Both the position numbers and the translations under genes were made by a program. This document shows positions 28,211 through 39,079 of a DNA stretch of 64,000 nucleotides, piece by piece (the stretch's first letter is position 1; each line of letters opens with the position of its first letter). The notes under the pieces were generated by a model. It saw only the letters and a program-made list of their open reading frames with translations, was not told where the DNA came from and did not search any database. The DNA comes from Halomonas sp. TD01 (GTDB taxonomy: Bacteria; Pseudomonadota; Gammaproteobacteria; Pseudomonadales; Halomonadaceae). The stretch is from contig NZ_OV350343.1 of NCBI RefSeq assembly GCF_923868895.1, positions 3,782,001 through 3,846,000 of the forward strand, read 5' to 3'.

Positions 28211-29584
28211 ATGAAGATTATTATTTTGGGTGCCGGCCAAGTCGGTGCCACCCTGGCAGAGCACCTTGCCCGCGAAGAAAATGACATCACCGTTGTCGAT
28301 ACCGATGGTGCGAAACTGCGCGAACTGCACACCAAACTGGATATTCGCACCGTGACGGGCGCCGCTTCGTATCCCATTGTGCTACGTCAGGCGGGCTGCG
28401 AAGACGCCGATATGTTGATTGCGGTAACCAATACCGACGAAGTCAATATGATCGCCTGTCAAGTGGCGCATACGCTGTTTCGTACCCCTACCAAAATTGC
28501 CCGCGTACGCTCAACCGCCTACCTCACCCGTAAAGGCTTATTTGCCAACGAAGCAATTCCGATTGATGTATTGATTAGCCCCGAACAGGTGGTCACAGAT
28601 CATGTGCGTCGCCTGATTGAGCATCCCGGCGCACTGCAGGTGTTGGAGTTTGCCGGTGGCGTGGTACAGCTGGTGGCGGTAAAAGCATTTTACGGTGGCC
28701 CACTGGTTGGACAGGATTTAGCCTTTTTAGCCAAGCACATGCCCAATGTGGAAACACGCGTGGCGGCGATTTACCGCCGCAACCGGCCGATTATTCCCCG
28801 TGGCGATACGGTGATTGAAGCTGATGACGAGGTGTTTTTCCTGGCGGCACGGCGCGATATCCGCGCGGTAATGAGCGAGCTACGCCGCGTTGAACGGGAT
28901 TTTCGCCGGGTGGTCATTGCCGGTGGTGGCAATATCGGTGAACGCTTGGCCGAGCACCTCGAGCACAGCCATCAAGTTAAAATTATCGAGCACAGTTTAG
29001 AGCGCTGTACCGCGCTTTCCGAGCGGCTTGACCGCACAGTAGTGCTCCACGGCAGCGCCACCAGTAAGCGGCTGCTGGAAGAAGAGAACATTGAAGACTG
29101 CGATATCTTTTGTGCTCTGACCAACGACGACGAGGTGAATATTATGTCGTCGCTGCTGGCCAAACGCCTGGGAGCCAAGAAAGTACTAACGCTGATTAAC
29201 AACGCTGCCTACGTGGACTTGGTTCAGGGGGGCGAAATCGATATCGCCATTTCACCCCAGCAAGCGACCATCGGTAGCCTGCTTACTCACGTCCGCCGGG
29301 GCGATATCGTCAATGTACACTCGCTACGCCGTGGCGCTGCAGAAGCCATTGAGGCTATCGCCCACGGCGACAAGCAGTCTTCCAAGGTCGTGGGACGCAC
29401 CATTGCAGAGATCAACCTGCCTGAAGGCACCACCATCGGTGCCATTGTGCGGGGAAAAGAGGTCATCATTGGTCATGGGGATGTGATGGTCGAAAGCGGC
29501 GACCACGTCATTCTGTTTGTGATCGACAAGCGGCGCATTCGTGACGTGGAGCGGCTATTCCAAGTCGGTTTAACGTTCTTTTAA
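28211..29584 (+). CDS. trkA: Trk system potassium uptake regulator TrkA
   Basis: TrkA is a peripheral NAD-binding protein that gates TrkH-type transporters. The 457-residue protein is the two-lobed long form. A first Rossmann/RCK-N domain starts [19 protein letters not shown] with TVVDTDG, followed by an RCK-C domain. A second Rossmann motif [17 protein letters not shown] lies near residue 237, and ITNDDEVN-like and [14 protein letters not shown] segments follow. It is divergent from kdp. In many gammaproteobacteria trkA follows rsmB, so this location beside kdp is unusual. No strong ribosome site is seen. A small palindrome GTGAT-CTA-ATCAC ends just before the start. Confidence 0.95.
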   Translation: MKIIILGAGQVGATLAEHLAREENDITVVDTDGAKLRELHTKLDIRTVTGAASYPIVLRQAGCEDADMLIAVTNTDEVNMIACQVAHTLFRTPTKIARVRSTAYLTRKGLFANEAIPIDVLISPEQVVTDHVRRLIEHPGALQVLEFAGGVVQLVAVKAFYGGPLVGQDLAFLAKHMPNVETRVAAIYRRNRPIIPRGDTVIEADDEVFFLAARRDIRAVMSELRRVERDFRRVVIAGGGNIGERLAEHLEHSHQVKIIEHSLERCTALSERLDRTVVLHGSATSKRLLEEENIEDCDIFCALTNDDEVNIMSSLLAKRLGAKKVLTLINNAAYVDLVQGGEIDIAISPQQATIGSLLTHVRRGDIVNVHSLRRGAAEAIEAIAHGDKQSSKVVGRTIAEINLPEGTTIGAIVRGKEVIIGHGDVMVESGDHVILFVIDKRRIRDVERLFQVGLTFF

Positions 29585-29636
29585 GCCACTCGGAACTAGC
29601 CTTTGATATCGTTACCGTCGTTAATAACGCTATGCG

Positions 29637-30359
29637 TTAAATCTCCACCGCGCGGCCAATAAACTCAATGGGGCCCGTCGGTAAACCGGTGGGCGAACCG
29701 GTGTCATCTTCTAGCGTGAGTTCAAAGAGTTGGTTATCTTCAAGCGGCGGTAACTGGTCTAAACGCAAACGCAGCGGTTGCCCTGGCTCTACTAGGCCAA
29801 GTGAAACCGGCGCTTGCCAGTCATCCGCCTTGGTCCAGAACTCCAGTGCTTTTCCTTCGGGCACTTCAAAAGTGCCCAACGGGATCAGTTGAATTTCCTG
29901 GCGGTTGGCGGCCTGCACGACCCACCCTGCTGATTGAGTTTGCGGCGCTAACAGCACCACCATATATTCCGGCGTTGTTGGTGCGCTAGTGACATTGGTC
30001 AACATCACCCCCATCGTCACCGCAGCAGCCAAACCAAGGCCGGTGGCGGCGCGCCAAAATGGCAGGCTATGCACCAAGCGTCGAGACGTTGGTACCGACC
30101 TGGGAACGCGCGCCGGTCTTTTCGATGCAGTTTGCATGCTGCGCTCTATGCGCGGCCATAAATAATCTGATGGGGTAACAGGATCAACGATCGCGGTGTA
30201 GGGGAAAAACTGCTCTTCCCAGGCAGCCACGATGGCTTGTAATTTGGAATCATTGGCTAAACGTGCTTCAAAGGCTTCTCGCTCAGCGATGGGTAACACC
30301 CCCAACACGTACTCCCCTGCAAGCGTATGAAGGTCATCGTTTTCGTTTGAACGTGTCAT
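29637..30359 (-). CDS. Anti-sigma factor (RskA-like)
   Basis: A 240-residue putative membrane-bound anti-sigma factor. The N-terminus DDLHTLAGEYVLGVLPIAEREAFEARL is the anti-sigma domain pattern that binds ECF sigma factors. A single membrane helix (LPFWRAATGLGLAAAVTMGVML) lies near residue 100. The C-terminal part has the RskA-type periplasmic domain ending in GPIEFIGRAVEI. The ATG at 30359 overlaps the sigma-factor stop as ATGA. Pairing with the upstream ECF gene is clear; the inducing signal is unknown, though oxidative stress is common for this class. Confidence 0.88.
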   Translation of the reverse strand: MTRSNENDDLHTLAGEYVLGVLPIAEREAFEARLANDSKLQAIVAAWEEQFFPYTAIVDPVTPSDYLWPRIERSMQTASKRPARVPRSVPTSRRLVHSLPFWRAATGLGLAAAVTMGVMLTNVTSAPTTPEYMVVLLAPQTQSAGWVVQAANRQEIQLIPLGTFEVPEGKALEFWTKADDWQAPVSLGLVEPGQPLRLRLDQLPPLEDNQLFELTLEDDTGSPTGLPTGPIEFIGRAVEI

Positions 30360-30937
30360 GACATACACTCCCGCAGGCGAAGCAAGCTTCGCTTAATCCA
30401 GGCTTTGACAGTGCCTAGCGGCGCGCCAGTGTGTGCAGAAATTTCGGCATGACTTAACCCATCCACGTAAGCATGTAACACACAGTTTCGACGCTCGGTT
30501 TCCAACTGCTGCAAGCACTCATCCATCTGCTGGCCAGTCTGCCAGTCAAAGGCCTCCGCCGTCGTCGATAATGACTGTTGGTAGGTGTCATCATCGGCTA
30601 GCTCGCCTGGGTCGTTGATATCCACCCTGATTTCTCGGCCGCGCTGGCGAATAGCATTTAATGCTAAGTGGCGGGCAATACTGAATATCCAGGTGCGGGC
30701 AGAGCCCCGCTCAGGGTCGAAACTATCGGCACGTTGCCAGATGTTCAGACAAGCATCGTGAACAATGTCTTCAGCCATACCGCGGTCTTTCACGATACGC
30801 ATGACAACGCCAAGCAGTCGGGCACCCTCTTGACGATAAAGCTGCTTTAGCGCCGTTTGCTCACCGCGTGCGCAGCGGGCGAGTGCATCGGCATAATCGA
30901 AGTCGTTGGCTATCGTAGATACGCCTATATCAGACAC
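30356..30937 (-). CDS. ECF-type RNA polymerase sigma factor
   Basis: A 193-residue extracytoplasmic-function sigma factor. Region 2 is visible as EDIVHDACLNIWQRADSFDP then ARTWIFSIARHLALNAIR. Region 4 is CVLHAYVDGLSHAEISAHTG followed by LGTVKAWIKRSLLRLRECM, the -35-recognising helix-turn-helix. It is translationally coupled to its anti-sigma factor. The usual autoregulated ECF promoter could lie in 30938-31020 but I cannot name it. The DUF3455 gene upstream on the same strand may be a target or simply a neighbour. Confidence 0.92.
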   Translation of the reverse strand: MSDIGVSTIANDFDYADALARCARGEQTALKQLYRQEGARLLGVVMRIVKDRGMAEDIVHDACLNIWQRADSFDPERGSARTWIFSIARHLALNAIRQRGREIRVDINDPGELADDDTYQQSLSTTAEAFDWQTGQQMDECLQQLETERRNCVLHAYVDGLSHAEISAHTGAPLGTVKAWIKRSLLRLRECMS

Positions 30938-31020
30938 ATGCTAGCTCCCTGGTGACGCGCCGATATTATCCACCAATATATCGCCGATACGGTCATTGTC
31001 GCTCTTTTGGCTAGCATAGC

Positions 31021-31051
31021 GGCTAGAGACTCGCGAGACGAGCCTCTAGCC
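31021..31051. repeat. Inverted repeat between DUF3455 and ECF genes
   Basis: GGCTAGAG and CTCTAGCC form an 8-bp outer stem with a 15-base interior that contains a further CTCG/CGAG pairing. No T-run follows on either strand, so it is a poor intrinsic terminator. It could be an RNA processing or regulatory hairpin downstream of the DUF3455 gene. Confidence 0.45.
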
Positions 31052-31123
31052 TTACTTAGATATGTTTCTTGAGAAAAGTTTTGCTTAACAAAGGTGTTAC
31101 TAACAACTAAGCAATTAGAGAAC

Positions 31124-31648
31124 TTAGTTAGCTGTCCAGAAAATATAGTCTGCTTGATAGGTTACAACTGCGGTGGCACCGTCGTGGGCGTCATCGCAGG
31201 CCACATCCGGTGCGACACCACCTTGAGTATTCAGGCGTTGGATATAGCTAACGCCAGTCATCGCTCCCTCACCTTCAGCAGGATTCGCTTCAACGAGCTG
31301 CAACGGAATATTGCCATCACCATTCGCGGCAGTTGCCAGCTGAGTGCCGGTTATTTTAGAGCCATCCAGTGCTTCCCAGGTAGCGGGCGGGCCATAATAG
31401 CTGCCAACCTGCATGCCTTCGCTATCATTAAGCGCCGCATGCGGGCCTTTAAATACCCAGCCCATAGCCCCGTCGTCTTTGGCTTCACACATGTAGGTAA
31501 TTGCGCCAACGCCGACGGTTTCCAGAGCGATAGTATTGCCGTCTGGCACTTGAACGTCGGCAGGCGCCATATCGGCCAGCGCAACGTGACTGAAGGATGC
31601 AATCAAAGTAGCGGCGAGTGCTGCACGCGTAAGAGGTTGGATGGTCAT
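31124..31648 (-). CDS. DUF3455 domain protein, secreted
   Basis: A 174-residue protein of the DUF3455 family, whose function is not established. A signal peptide (AALAATLIASFSHVALA) ends near residue 27. The mature part shows the family pattern: a VPDGNTIALE start, YMCEAKDDG, WVFKGPHAALND, GSYYGPPATWEALDGSKITG, and a C-terminal YIQRLNTQGGVAP with YQADYIFW. Two cysteines (YMCEAK and DVACDD) may form a disulfide. The ATG at 31648 has AAGGAGA upstream. Its position upstream of the ECF/anti-sigma pair on the same strand suggests, but does not prove, a stress-related role. Confidence 0.85.
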   Translation of the reverse strand: MTIQPLTRAALAATLIASFSHVALADMAPADVQVPDGNTIALETVGVGAITYMCEAKDDGAMGWVFKGPHAALNDSEGMQVGSYYGPPATWEALDGSKITGTQLATAANGDGNIPLQLVEANPAEGEGAMTGVSYIQRLNTQGGVAPDVACDDAHDGATAVVTYQADYIFWTAN

Positions 31649-31752
31649 TTCAGTCTCCTTGGGTTTTGTATCAACCACTGCAAAGTGTGGCTGTATAGGG
31701 GATACACACGAGGAGACGTTTTGGATGCACTCTTATTTAAAAAAATTAAAAA

Positions 31753-31782
31753 AAAGCGCCCCAAAAAAATTTGATGCGCTTT
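31753..31782 (-). terminator. Probable terminator after malK
   Basis: A 7-bp stem AAAGCGC / GCGCTTT with a 16-base AT-rich loop. Read on the minus strand it runs into a T-rich tract. It lies 26 bases beyond the malK stop. Confidence 0.6.
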
Positions 31783-31807
31783 ATTTCCATATAAATCAGC
31801 TTATTAA

Positions 31808-32923
31808 TTATTGGCTAACGCCGTCTACTTCAACCTGCCGGGGGCAAGCATTGCCGCGCTGATCAAATAGGTGGCAGTGCTGACCCGCTAGCCCCAGCCT
31901 CGCCGTTTGGCCCTCTTCTAGGTGAGTCAAACCATCTAAACGCTGAGTTAGCGGAGCGTCGATACCTGCTACCTGCCAATGCGCCAGCGTTTCGTAACCC
32001 AACTTTTCCGCCACCATTAAGGTCGCACTCAGCGTGGCTTCTGCCTCCTCGGCTGCGACAAAATCTTCCGCCCGTAGCCCAAGCGTTGCGCTATCCCCTG
32101 GCTGAAGGTGCTTGCCATTGACCGCCACTGTCAGCGCGTCACCGCTATGCAGACGCACTACTGTTTGACGCTCGCCTGGGTCTACCACCGTGACGGTGAA
32201 AGTATTAATCCGCGGCGAGCCGATGAACTCAGCTACTTCAAGGGTTTTAGGGAAGTGGTAGAGCGAGAGCGGCGCGCCGACCTGGGCGATACGGCCACGT
32301 GAAAGCAGCACAATACGGTCAGCCAGAGTCATCGCTTCCACTTGGTCGTGGGTCACGTAGATCATGGTGGCATTCAAGCGCTTATGCAGTGCCGCAATCT
32401 GCACCCGCATATCCACCCGCAGCGCGGCATCCAGATTAGAGAGCGGCTCATCGAACAGAAACACCGCTGGCTCTTTTACCAAGGTTCGGCCAATAGCCAC
32501 CCTCTGACGCTGGCCACCGGAAAGATCTTTAGGTTTGCGTTCAAGCAGCTCAGTTAAGTGCAGCATTTCAGCGGCATGCTGTACACGGTGACGAATCTCG
32601 GCTTTATCAGTACGCGCCAGCTTTAAGCCAAAGGCCATATTTTCCGCCACGCTCATGTGCGGGTAAAGTGCATAGGATTGGAACACCATACCGATATCCC
32701 GCTCTTGGGGCGGGATCTCATTGATCCGCTGACCATCAAGCTGCATATCGCCTTCGGTGATGTCTTCCAGGCCGGCAATCATTCGCAGCAAGGTGGATTT
32801 TCCGCAGCCAGAGGGGCCAACGAAGACCACAAACTCGCCATCTTCAATGGTGAGATCGATATCCCGAGAGATTTCAACGCCGTCAAAGGACTTACCGATG
32901 CCGCTAAGCGTTAAACGTCCCAT
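31808..32923 (-). CDS. malK: Maltose ABC transporter, ATPase MalK
   Basis: MalK hydrolyses ATP for maltose import and in enterics also restrains MalT. The start at 32923 (MGRLTLSGIGKSF), with GAGGAGG upstream, gives 371 residues, the E. coli MalK length. Walker A GPSGCGKST lies near residue 36, LSGGQRQRVAIGR near 133, Walker B VFLFDEPLSNLD near 152 and the switch His in YVTHDQVEAMTLADR near 190. The C-terminal regulatory domain is present. It overlaps the end of the GH13 gene by 13 bases. It is the natural partner of malEFG at 14.7-18.4 kb, since the agl operon has its own ATPase. Confidence 0.92.
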   Translation of the reverse strand: MGRLTLSGIGKSFDGVEISRDIDLTIEDGEFVVFVGPSGCGKSTLLRMIAGLEDITEGDMQLDGQRINEIPPQERDIGMVFQSYALYPHMSVAENMAFGLKLARTDKAEIRHRVQHAAEMLHLTELLERKPKDLSGGQRQRVAIGRTLVKEPAVFLFDEPLSNLDAALRVDMRVQIAALHKRLNATMIYVTHDQVEAMTLADRIVLLSRGRIAQVGAPLSLYHFPKTLEVAEFIGSPRINTFTVTVVDPGERQTVVRLHSGDALTVAVNGKHLQPGDSATLGLRAEDFVAAEEAEATLSATLMVAEKLGYETLAHWQVAGIDAPLTQRLDGLTHLEEGQTARLGLAGQHCHLFDQRGNACPRQVEVDGVSQ

Positions 32924-34590
32924 GGTGCGTCCTCCTCGGTTTGTGAGCAATGGGCAATCGCCACGCCGTAAGGTGGTAGCATTAACTGGCCACCCTGCCA
33001 CTCACCGTTTAGCCATGCTGGGGCGGCGTTGAGCGACTCCGCATTTTCTGGGGCTGAGCGAGTGACAGTTTGATTGCTAAAGTTCAGCGCAATCAGCAAG
33101 CGTGTTTGTTGATAAGTGCGCTCTAAACAGAGTACATCGTCACGCACGCAGTGATAGCGCACATTGCCTTTTACTAGCGCAGGCAGGGTACGGCGGAACG
33201 CCAAAAACTCGCGATAAGCATTGAGCAACGAACCGGCATCGTTATCTTGCTGGTCAACGGCGAGGCTGGCGTGAGAATCGGGCACTGGCAGCCAGGGCGC
33301 AACATCGCTAAAGCCAGCGTGTCGCACGTCGGCTTGCCAAGGATGTGGCGTTCGGCAGCCGTCGCGGCCTTTATAGGCAGGCCAGAAGGTAATGCCTGCA
33401 GGGTCTACCAACTGTTCAAACGTCAGTTCGGCCTCTGGCAAGCCCAATTCTTCACCTTGATAGAGACACACGCTGCCACGCTGGGTAAGCAGGAACACCA
33501 TATAAAGCCGCAGCTTATCCAGCTGCCCTTCGGCCTGCCAGCGGGTGGCAAGGCGAGTAACATCGTGATTTCCCAGCGCCCAACAGGGCCAGCCATCGCC
33601 AATTCTAGCCTCCATTTCGGTGAGCGTTTCATGCAAATAACCAGGGTCGGCTTTATCGGTCAACAGATTAAAGGAGTAACACATGTGCAGGCGATTACCG
33701 CCTTGGGAGTATTCAGCCATCACGCCCAGGGCGTCGTCATCACCAACTTCACCAACGCTCGTCGAGCCAGGATACTCTTCCAGCAAGCTGCGCAGGCGCT
33801 CTAAAAACACCACGTTTTCCGGCTGAGTTTTATCGTACTGGTGTAACTGGTAGCCATAGGGATTGTCTGGGCGAACGCCTAAAAAGCTTTCAATGACTTC
33901 TTCGCGCGGGGGATTATCGTTAAGTTCACCGTGAGTGCAGAAGTTCACCGCATCAAGACGGAAACCGTCTACGCCCCGCTCCAGCCAAAAGCGTACTTCT
34001 TCCAACATGGCGTCCACCACGGCGGGAGTGCGGAAATTGAGATCCGGCTGACTGGCCAGGAAGTTATGCAGATAATACTGGCAACGGCGCGTATCCCACT
34101 GCCAAGCGCTGCCGCCAAACACCGACTGCCAATTAGTCGGCGGCGCACCATCAGGCTTGGGATCGGCCCAGACGTACCAGTCCGCTTTGGGGTTATCACG
34201 GCTTTGTCGGCTCTCTTCAAACCAAGCGTGCTGGTCAGAGGTATGCGACATCACCTGGTCGATGGTTACCTTCAACCCTCGCGCATGAGCGGCTTCTACC
34301 AGTCGATCAAAATCTTCCAAGGTGCCAAACATCGGATCGACGGCGCGATAGTTGCTGATATCGTAGCCGAAGTCTTTCATGGGAGAGGTGAAAAACGGCG
34401 ACAGCCATATGGCATCGACGTTTAACGAGGCGATGTAATCAAGCTTGTCGATCACTCCTTTTAAGTCACCAATACCATCGCCACGGCTGTCTAGAAAGCT
34501 GCGCGGATAAATTTGGTAGATCACGGCCCCACGCCACCAGTCGGCGCCTTGGCTGCCAACGTAGTGAGGGGTAGAAGATGCCTGCATCAT
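32911..34590 (-). CDS. GH13 alpha-glucosidase (maltose operon copy)
   Basis: A 559-residue cytoplasmic GH13 exo-alpha-glucosidase that hydrolyses maltose and related alpha-glucosides to glucose. Expected landmarks are WWRGAVIYQIYPRSFLDSRG, the nucleophile Asp 213 in GFRLDAVNF, the acid/base Glu 281 in SVGEVGDDD and LGNHDVTR near 343. No signal peptide is present. It is the first gene of a unit with malK. It is a paralogue of the agl-operon enzyme at 42735 but has an N-terminal extension of about 11 residues. The start at 34590 has AAGGA at good spacing. A GGGGAGGA MalT-like box lies 61-68 bp upstream. Oligo-1,6-glucosidase or trehalose-6-phosphate activity is less likely but not excluded. Confidence 0.92.
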   Translation of the reverse strand: MMQASSTPHYVGSQGADWWRGAVIYQIYPRSFLDSRGDGIGDLKGVIDKLDYIASLNVDAIWLSPFFTSPMKDFGYDISNYRAVDPMFGTLEDFDRLVEAAHARGLKVTIDQVMSHTSDQHAWFEESRQSRDNPKADWYVWADPKPDGAPPTNWQSVFGGSAWQWDTRRCQYYLHNFLASQPDLNFRTPAVVDAMLEEVRFWLERGVDGFRLDAVNFCTHGELNDNPPREEVIESFLGVRPDNPYGYQLHQYDKTQPENVVFLERLRSLLEEYPGSTSVGEVGDDDALGVMAEYSQGGNRLHMCYSFNLLTDKADPGYLHETLTEMEARIGDGWPCWALGNHDVTRLATRWQAEGQLDKLRLYMVFLLTQRGSVCLYQGEELGLPEAELTFEQLVDPAGITFWPAYKGRDGCRTPHPWQADVRHAGFSDVAPWLPVPDSHASLAVDQQDNDAGSLLNAYREFLAFRRTLPALVKGNVRYHCVRDDVLCLERTYQQTRLLIALNFSNQTVTRSAPENAESLNAAPAWLNGEWQGGQLMLPPYGVAIAHCSQTEEDAPWDV

Positions 34591-34650
34591 TATATTGTCC
34601 TTGTCGTTGCCTGTTGATTGGCATGATGCAGCGTTGATCGCTAGATAAAA

Positions 34651-34658
34651 TCCTCCCC
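34651..34658 (-). promoter_or_regulatory. MalT-box-like site upstream of GH13-malK
   Basis: Read on the minus strand: GGGGAGGA, which fits the core of the E. coli MalT box GGGGA(T/G)GAGG. It lies about 61 bp before the GH13 start, near the expected -35 region. Confidence 0.42.
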
Positions 34659-34705
34659 TAGAGGTAGCGATGGGCGTAGGCGTTAGGAGTAGCTCCCCGA
34701 GTTAG

Positions 34706-37411
34706 TTATTCCCCTTGAATATGCGCCAGCAATTGCCCCGCCAGCGCAATGGCTTCGTCGCGCCGTCGAATATTCTGTTTTTGATAAAGACTACGGATAT
34801 GAGTTTTGATCGTGGTGGGCGCCACCGACAGCTGTTCGGCGATCTGCTCATTAGAGAGCCCAGCATGAATCAACCCCAGAATTTGCCACTCTCGGCGGGT
34901 CAGTGGCGATGTACGTATCAGTTCAGGCACATCGGGCCGTGCCACAATGTCGGCAATCACCGTCTCATCCAGCATCAAACGCCGGGCACTGCCAAAGTCT
35001 TTTTGGCGGCCTGCCAAGGTTAGCAGCCGCTCCGCGCGAGCCTGCTCAAGGGAAGCTAAAGTGTTACTTGCCAACAGGGTCGACAACAGCTCCCCCAGCG
35101 GCTTGCCTAAGCGTAAAAAGCTGCCTACCAACGCGGTGCGGGAAGCCAAACTGAGCGCCTGCTGCATATGGCTGCTTGCCTGAGCAGTTTGTCCCTGATG
35201 CCAAGCCACCGCAGCTAAGCAAAGTTGATTGCGGTTCGCGTCAGTCACTAGTCCCAGCCGCCGGGTGTGGGCTTCAAGGGCATCCAGCAGTTCGCGGGCC
35301 TCTTCGTAGCGTCCCAATAGTGTTAATGCACGGGCATGGTTACGCACGTTGCACTGGGAAAAGTGATTGGTGGCATGCTCGGTAAGGGGTTCTGGCGCTT
35401 CTTGGCGCCAACGCTCAACCGCATCCATATCGTGCGTCGATTGCCACCACGCCAACAGCGTTGCATGGGCATTCGCTACCCAATCAATGTGATAGTCACC
35501 TTCTGCGAGAATTTTACGCAACCTTCTAATATGGTCGGCACACTGGGCTTGGTCGCCCCGGCTCTGGGCGACTTTAGCGAGCTGAATATGGCACTGAAGC
35601 GTCCAGCGCTCGCCTTGATTGTCTAACACCGCAATACCTTTCAACGCAGCCTGCTCGGCTTCGTCTAAGCGATGCCACTCCCACAGCACTTGGCTACGAA
35701 TGCGGTACAAAAACTCCGCGACCGGCAAATGTTCAAGTTCGGCGCGTTCTAGATGAGCAAAGGCACGCTCTTGAATATCGTAGGCGGCCTGCAAGCGTCC
35801 CTGAGCCACCAGGTTTTCAGACTGATGACAGTATGACCACAGCAGCAGCTGATGATCGTTGCGCTGACGAGCTTGGCGCTCCACTTCTCGCACCCGCTGC
35901 AGCGACTCCTCTAAATAGCCTTGTACGAAGCGCGATTCGCTTAGAATGGCCGTCGCCGTCAATGGTGTTGACGCTAAGTAGCGAGCAGGCACCGCTAGTG
36001 CCTGCTCAGCGAGTGGCGCAGCGCGTTCGGCATTACCGTGGTTAATCGCCAACTGGGCACGCAGCGTTGCAAACTCAGCATTCAAAGCCTGCCACTCGCG
36101 CGCACCTAACTGCGCTTCTATCCATCCGATCACTCGCGCCGTCACATCGAACTGAAATTGCCCGTGGGATACCCAGCCATAGAGCAACGTATGCTCAGGG
36201 CTTGTTGAGATCCGCGGCTCACCTAACAGCGCAAAACCTTGCGCTAATAACGCATAAGCTCCGCTGGCTAATAGCGCAGGCCCCTGGGCGGTCAACAAAC
36301 TGGCAACGTCCTCTTGCTCCTCGGCTAAGATTGCTTGCCGTAACGCCATCACCGGATCATTTAGTGCTAACCACGCCTGGCTTGCCCGCTGATGCAACCT
36401 TCGCTGAGTGGATAAATTAAGCTCGTGTCGGCGGTGGCGAAGATACTCGCCAAACAGCCGTTGAAAGCGAAACCACTGGGTATGCGGGTCTGGTCGCTCA
36501 ATAAAGAGCCCAGCTTGCTCAAACGCTTCCAAACGCTGAGTTAGTCGCTCCCCTTCCAAAAGGCGCGCCATTAACTCAGGTGAAAAGCGTTCTAACACTC
36601 CCAACTGAAGCATCAGCTCGCGCTCTTCAGGGGGAAGTGCGGCGGCGAGCAGTTCATCAAACCAAGCGACAAAATCAGGGTGCGCACCGCTTAAGCGCTC
36701 TACCAGCGCGTCGAAACCCGCACGCGTAGTGGTTCGCTCAACCAGCCAGTTAAGCGCCACGATCCAACCACCGCTTCTACGCAAAGCACGTTCAAGGCTT
36801 ACTCGAGTGGGCGGAAAACTTAGCTGTTCAGCACACAGAGTGTGTGCTTCTTCGCTATCAAAGGCCAAGTCGTGAAGGTCTATCTCTTCAAGCTCCCCTC
36901 TCAACCGCAGGCTCGCCAAGCCAAGCGCGGGGCGCGAGCGGCTCGCTAGCGTCAAGGTCAGCCAGGGCGGCTGATGACGGAGCCAATGAGCGATGCCAGC
37001 CAAAATGTCGGGATGGCTCAGGTGTTCAAACTCATCTACAACGAAACGGCACGGCGAACGCTGCTCGGGCAACTCACCCAGCCAGCACTCAAGCTGCTCT
37101 ACACAGTCAGCATTGTCTGCCATCGGTGAGAGCACACCGGTTTCATCGAGCAGTGTATTCAACGCTGCCCGCCAGTAGGTTAAAAACCGTACCGGCTGGT
37201 TGTCACGCTGATCCAATCGTAGCCAAGCGGCCTCCTGCTCCAGCGCGGGCAACCGCTCGGCCAGCAGTGTCGTTTTGCCATAACCCGAGGGCGCTGCCAG
37301 CACTAGCAGGCGGGTACGCTCGTTTAAGGCGAAATGGTCATTAAGGCGTGGCCGGGCCACCACACTCAGCGGCAACGGCGGTGCCTTTAGCTTTTCTTGG
37401 AGTAACGACAT
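34706..37411 (-). CDS. malT: LuxR-family ATP-dependent activator MalT
   Basis: MalT is a large STAND-type ATPase that activates maltose genes when bound to maltotriose and ATP. The 901-residue product matches E. coli MalT in length. The N-terminus has LVLAAPSGYGKTTLLAERLP (Walker A near residue 40), and FVVDEFEHLSH marks Walker B. A long helical TPR-like region follows. The last 65 residues form the LuxR helix-turn-helix: LTRREWQILGLIHAGLSNEQ then PTTIKTHIRSLYQKQ. It lies 115 bp upstream of the GH13-malK unit on the same strand. GGAGG precedes the ATG. Confidence 0.93.
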   Translation of the reverse strand: MSLLQEKLKAPPLPLSVVARPRLNDHFALNERTRLLVLAAPSGYGKTTLLAERLPALEQEAAWLRLDQRDNQPVRFLTYWRAALNTLLDETGVLSPMADNADCVEQLECWLGELPEQRSPCRFVVDEFEHLSHPDILAGIAHWLRHQPPWLTLTLASRSRPALGLASLRLRGELEEIDLHDLAFDSEEAHTLCAEQLSFPPTRVSLERALRRSGGWIVALNWLVERTTTRAGFDALVERLSGAHPDFVAWFDELLAAALPPEERELMLQLGVLERFSPELMARLLEGERLTQRLEAFEQAGLFIERPDPHTQWFRFQRLFGEYLRHRRHELNLSTQRRLHQRASQAWLALNDPVMALRQAILAEEQEDVASLLTAQGPALLASGAYALLAQGFALLGEPRISTSPEHTLLYGWVSHGQFQFDVTARVIGWIEAQLGAREWQALNAEFATLRAQLAINHGNAERAAPLAEQALAVPARYLASTPLTATAILSESRFVQGYLEESLQRVREVERQARQRNDHQLLLWSYCHQSENLVAQGRLQAAYDIQERAFAHLERAELEHLPVAEFLYRIRSQVLWEWHRLDEAEQAALKGIAVLDNQGERWTLQCHIQLAKVAQSRGDQAQCADHIRRLRKILAEGDYHIDWVANAHATLLAWWQSTHDMDAVERWRQEAPEPLTEHATNHFSQCNVRNHARALTLLGRYEEARELLDALEAHTRRLGLVTDANRNQLCLAAVAWHQGQTAQASSHMQQALSLASRTALVGSFLRLGKPLGELLSTLLASNTLASLEQARAERLLTLAGRQKDFGSARRLMLDETVIADIVARPDVPELIRTSPLTRREWQILGLIHAGLSNEQIAEQLSVAPTTIKTHIRSLYQKQNIRRRDEAIALAGQLLAHIQGE

Positions 37412-37449
37412 CAGCGCCTCCCGATATCAGTGCTTTTTAATAACAAAAA

Positions 37450-37469
37450 GCCCGCGACACGGCGCGGGC
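37450..37469 (-). terminator. Rho-independent terminator of the porin gene
   Basis: A 7-bp GC stem GCCCGCG / CGCGGGC with a 6-base loop. On the minus strand it is followed by TTTTTG. It lies 48 bases beyond the porin stop. Confidence 0.82.
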
Positions 37470-37516
37470 AATCAGCATTGGCGAAACAGTTTTCGCTAGA
37501 GAGCAGCGGCTTGCGC

Positions 37517-39079
<1,563 letters not shown>

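Noticed and set aside
31094..31774. A 226-codon plus-strand frame opposite the DUF3455 gene
   Set aside because: It is antisense to a well-formed signal-peptide-bearing gene and shows no domain pattern; its Cys and His-rich mixed composition is that of a shadow frame.
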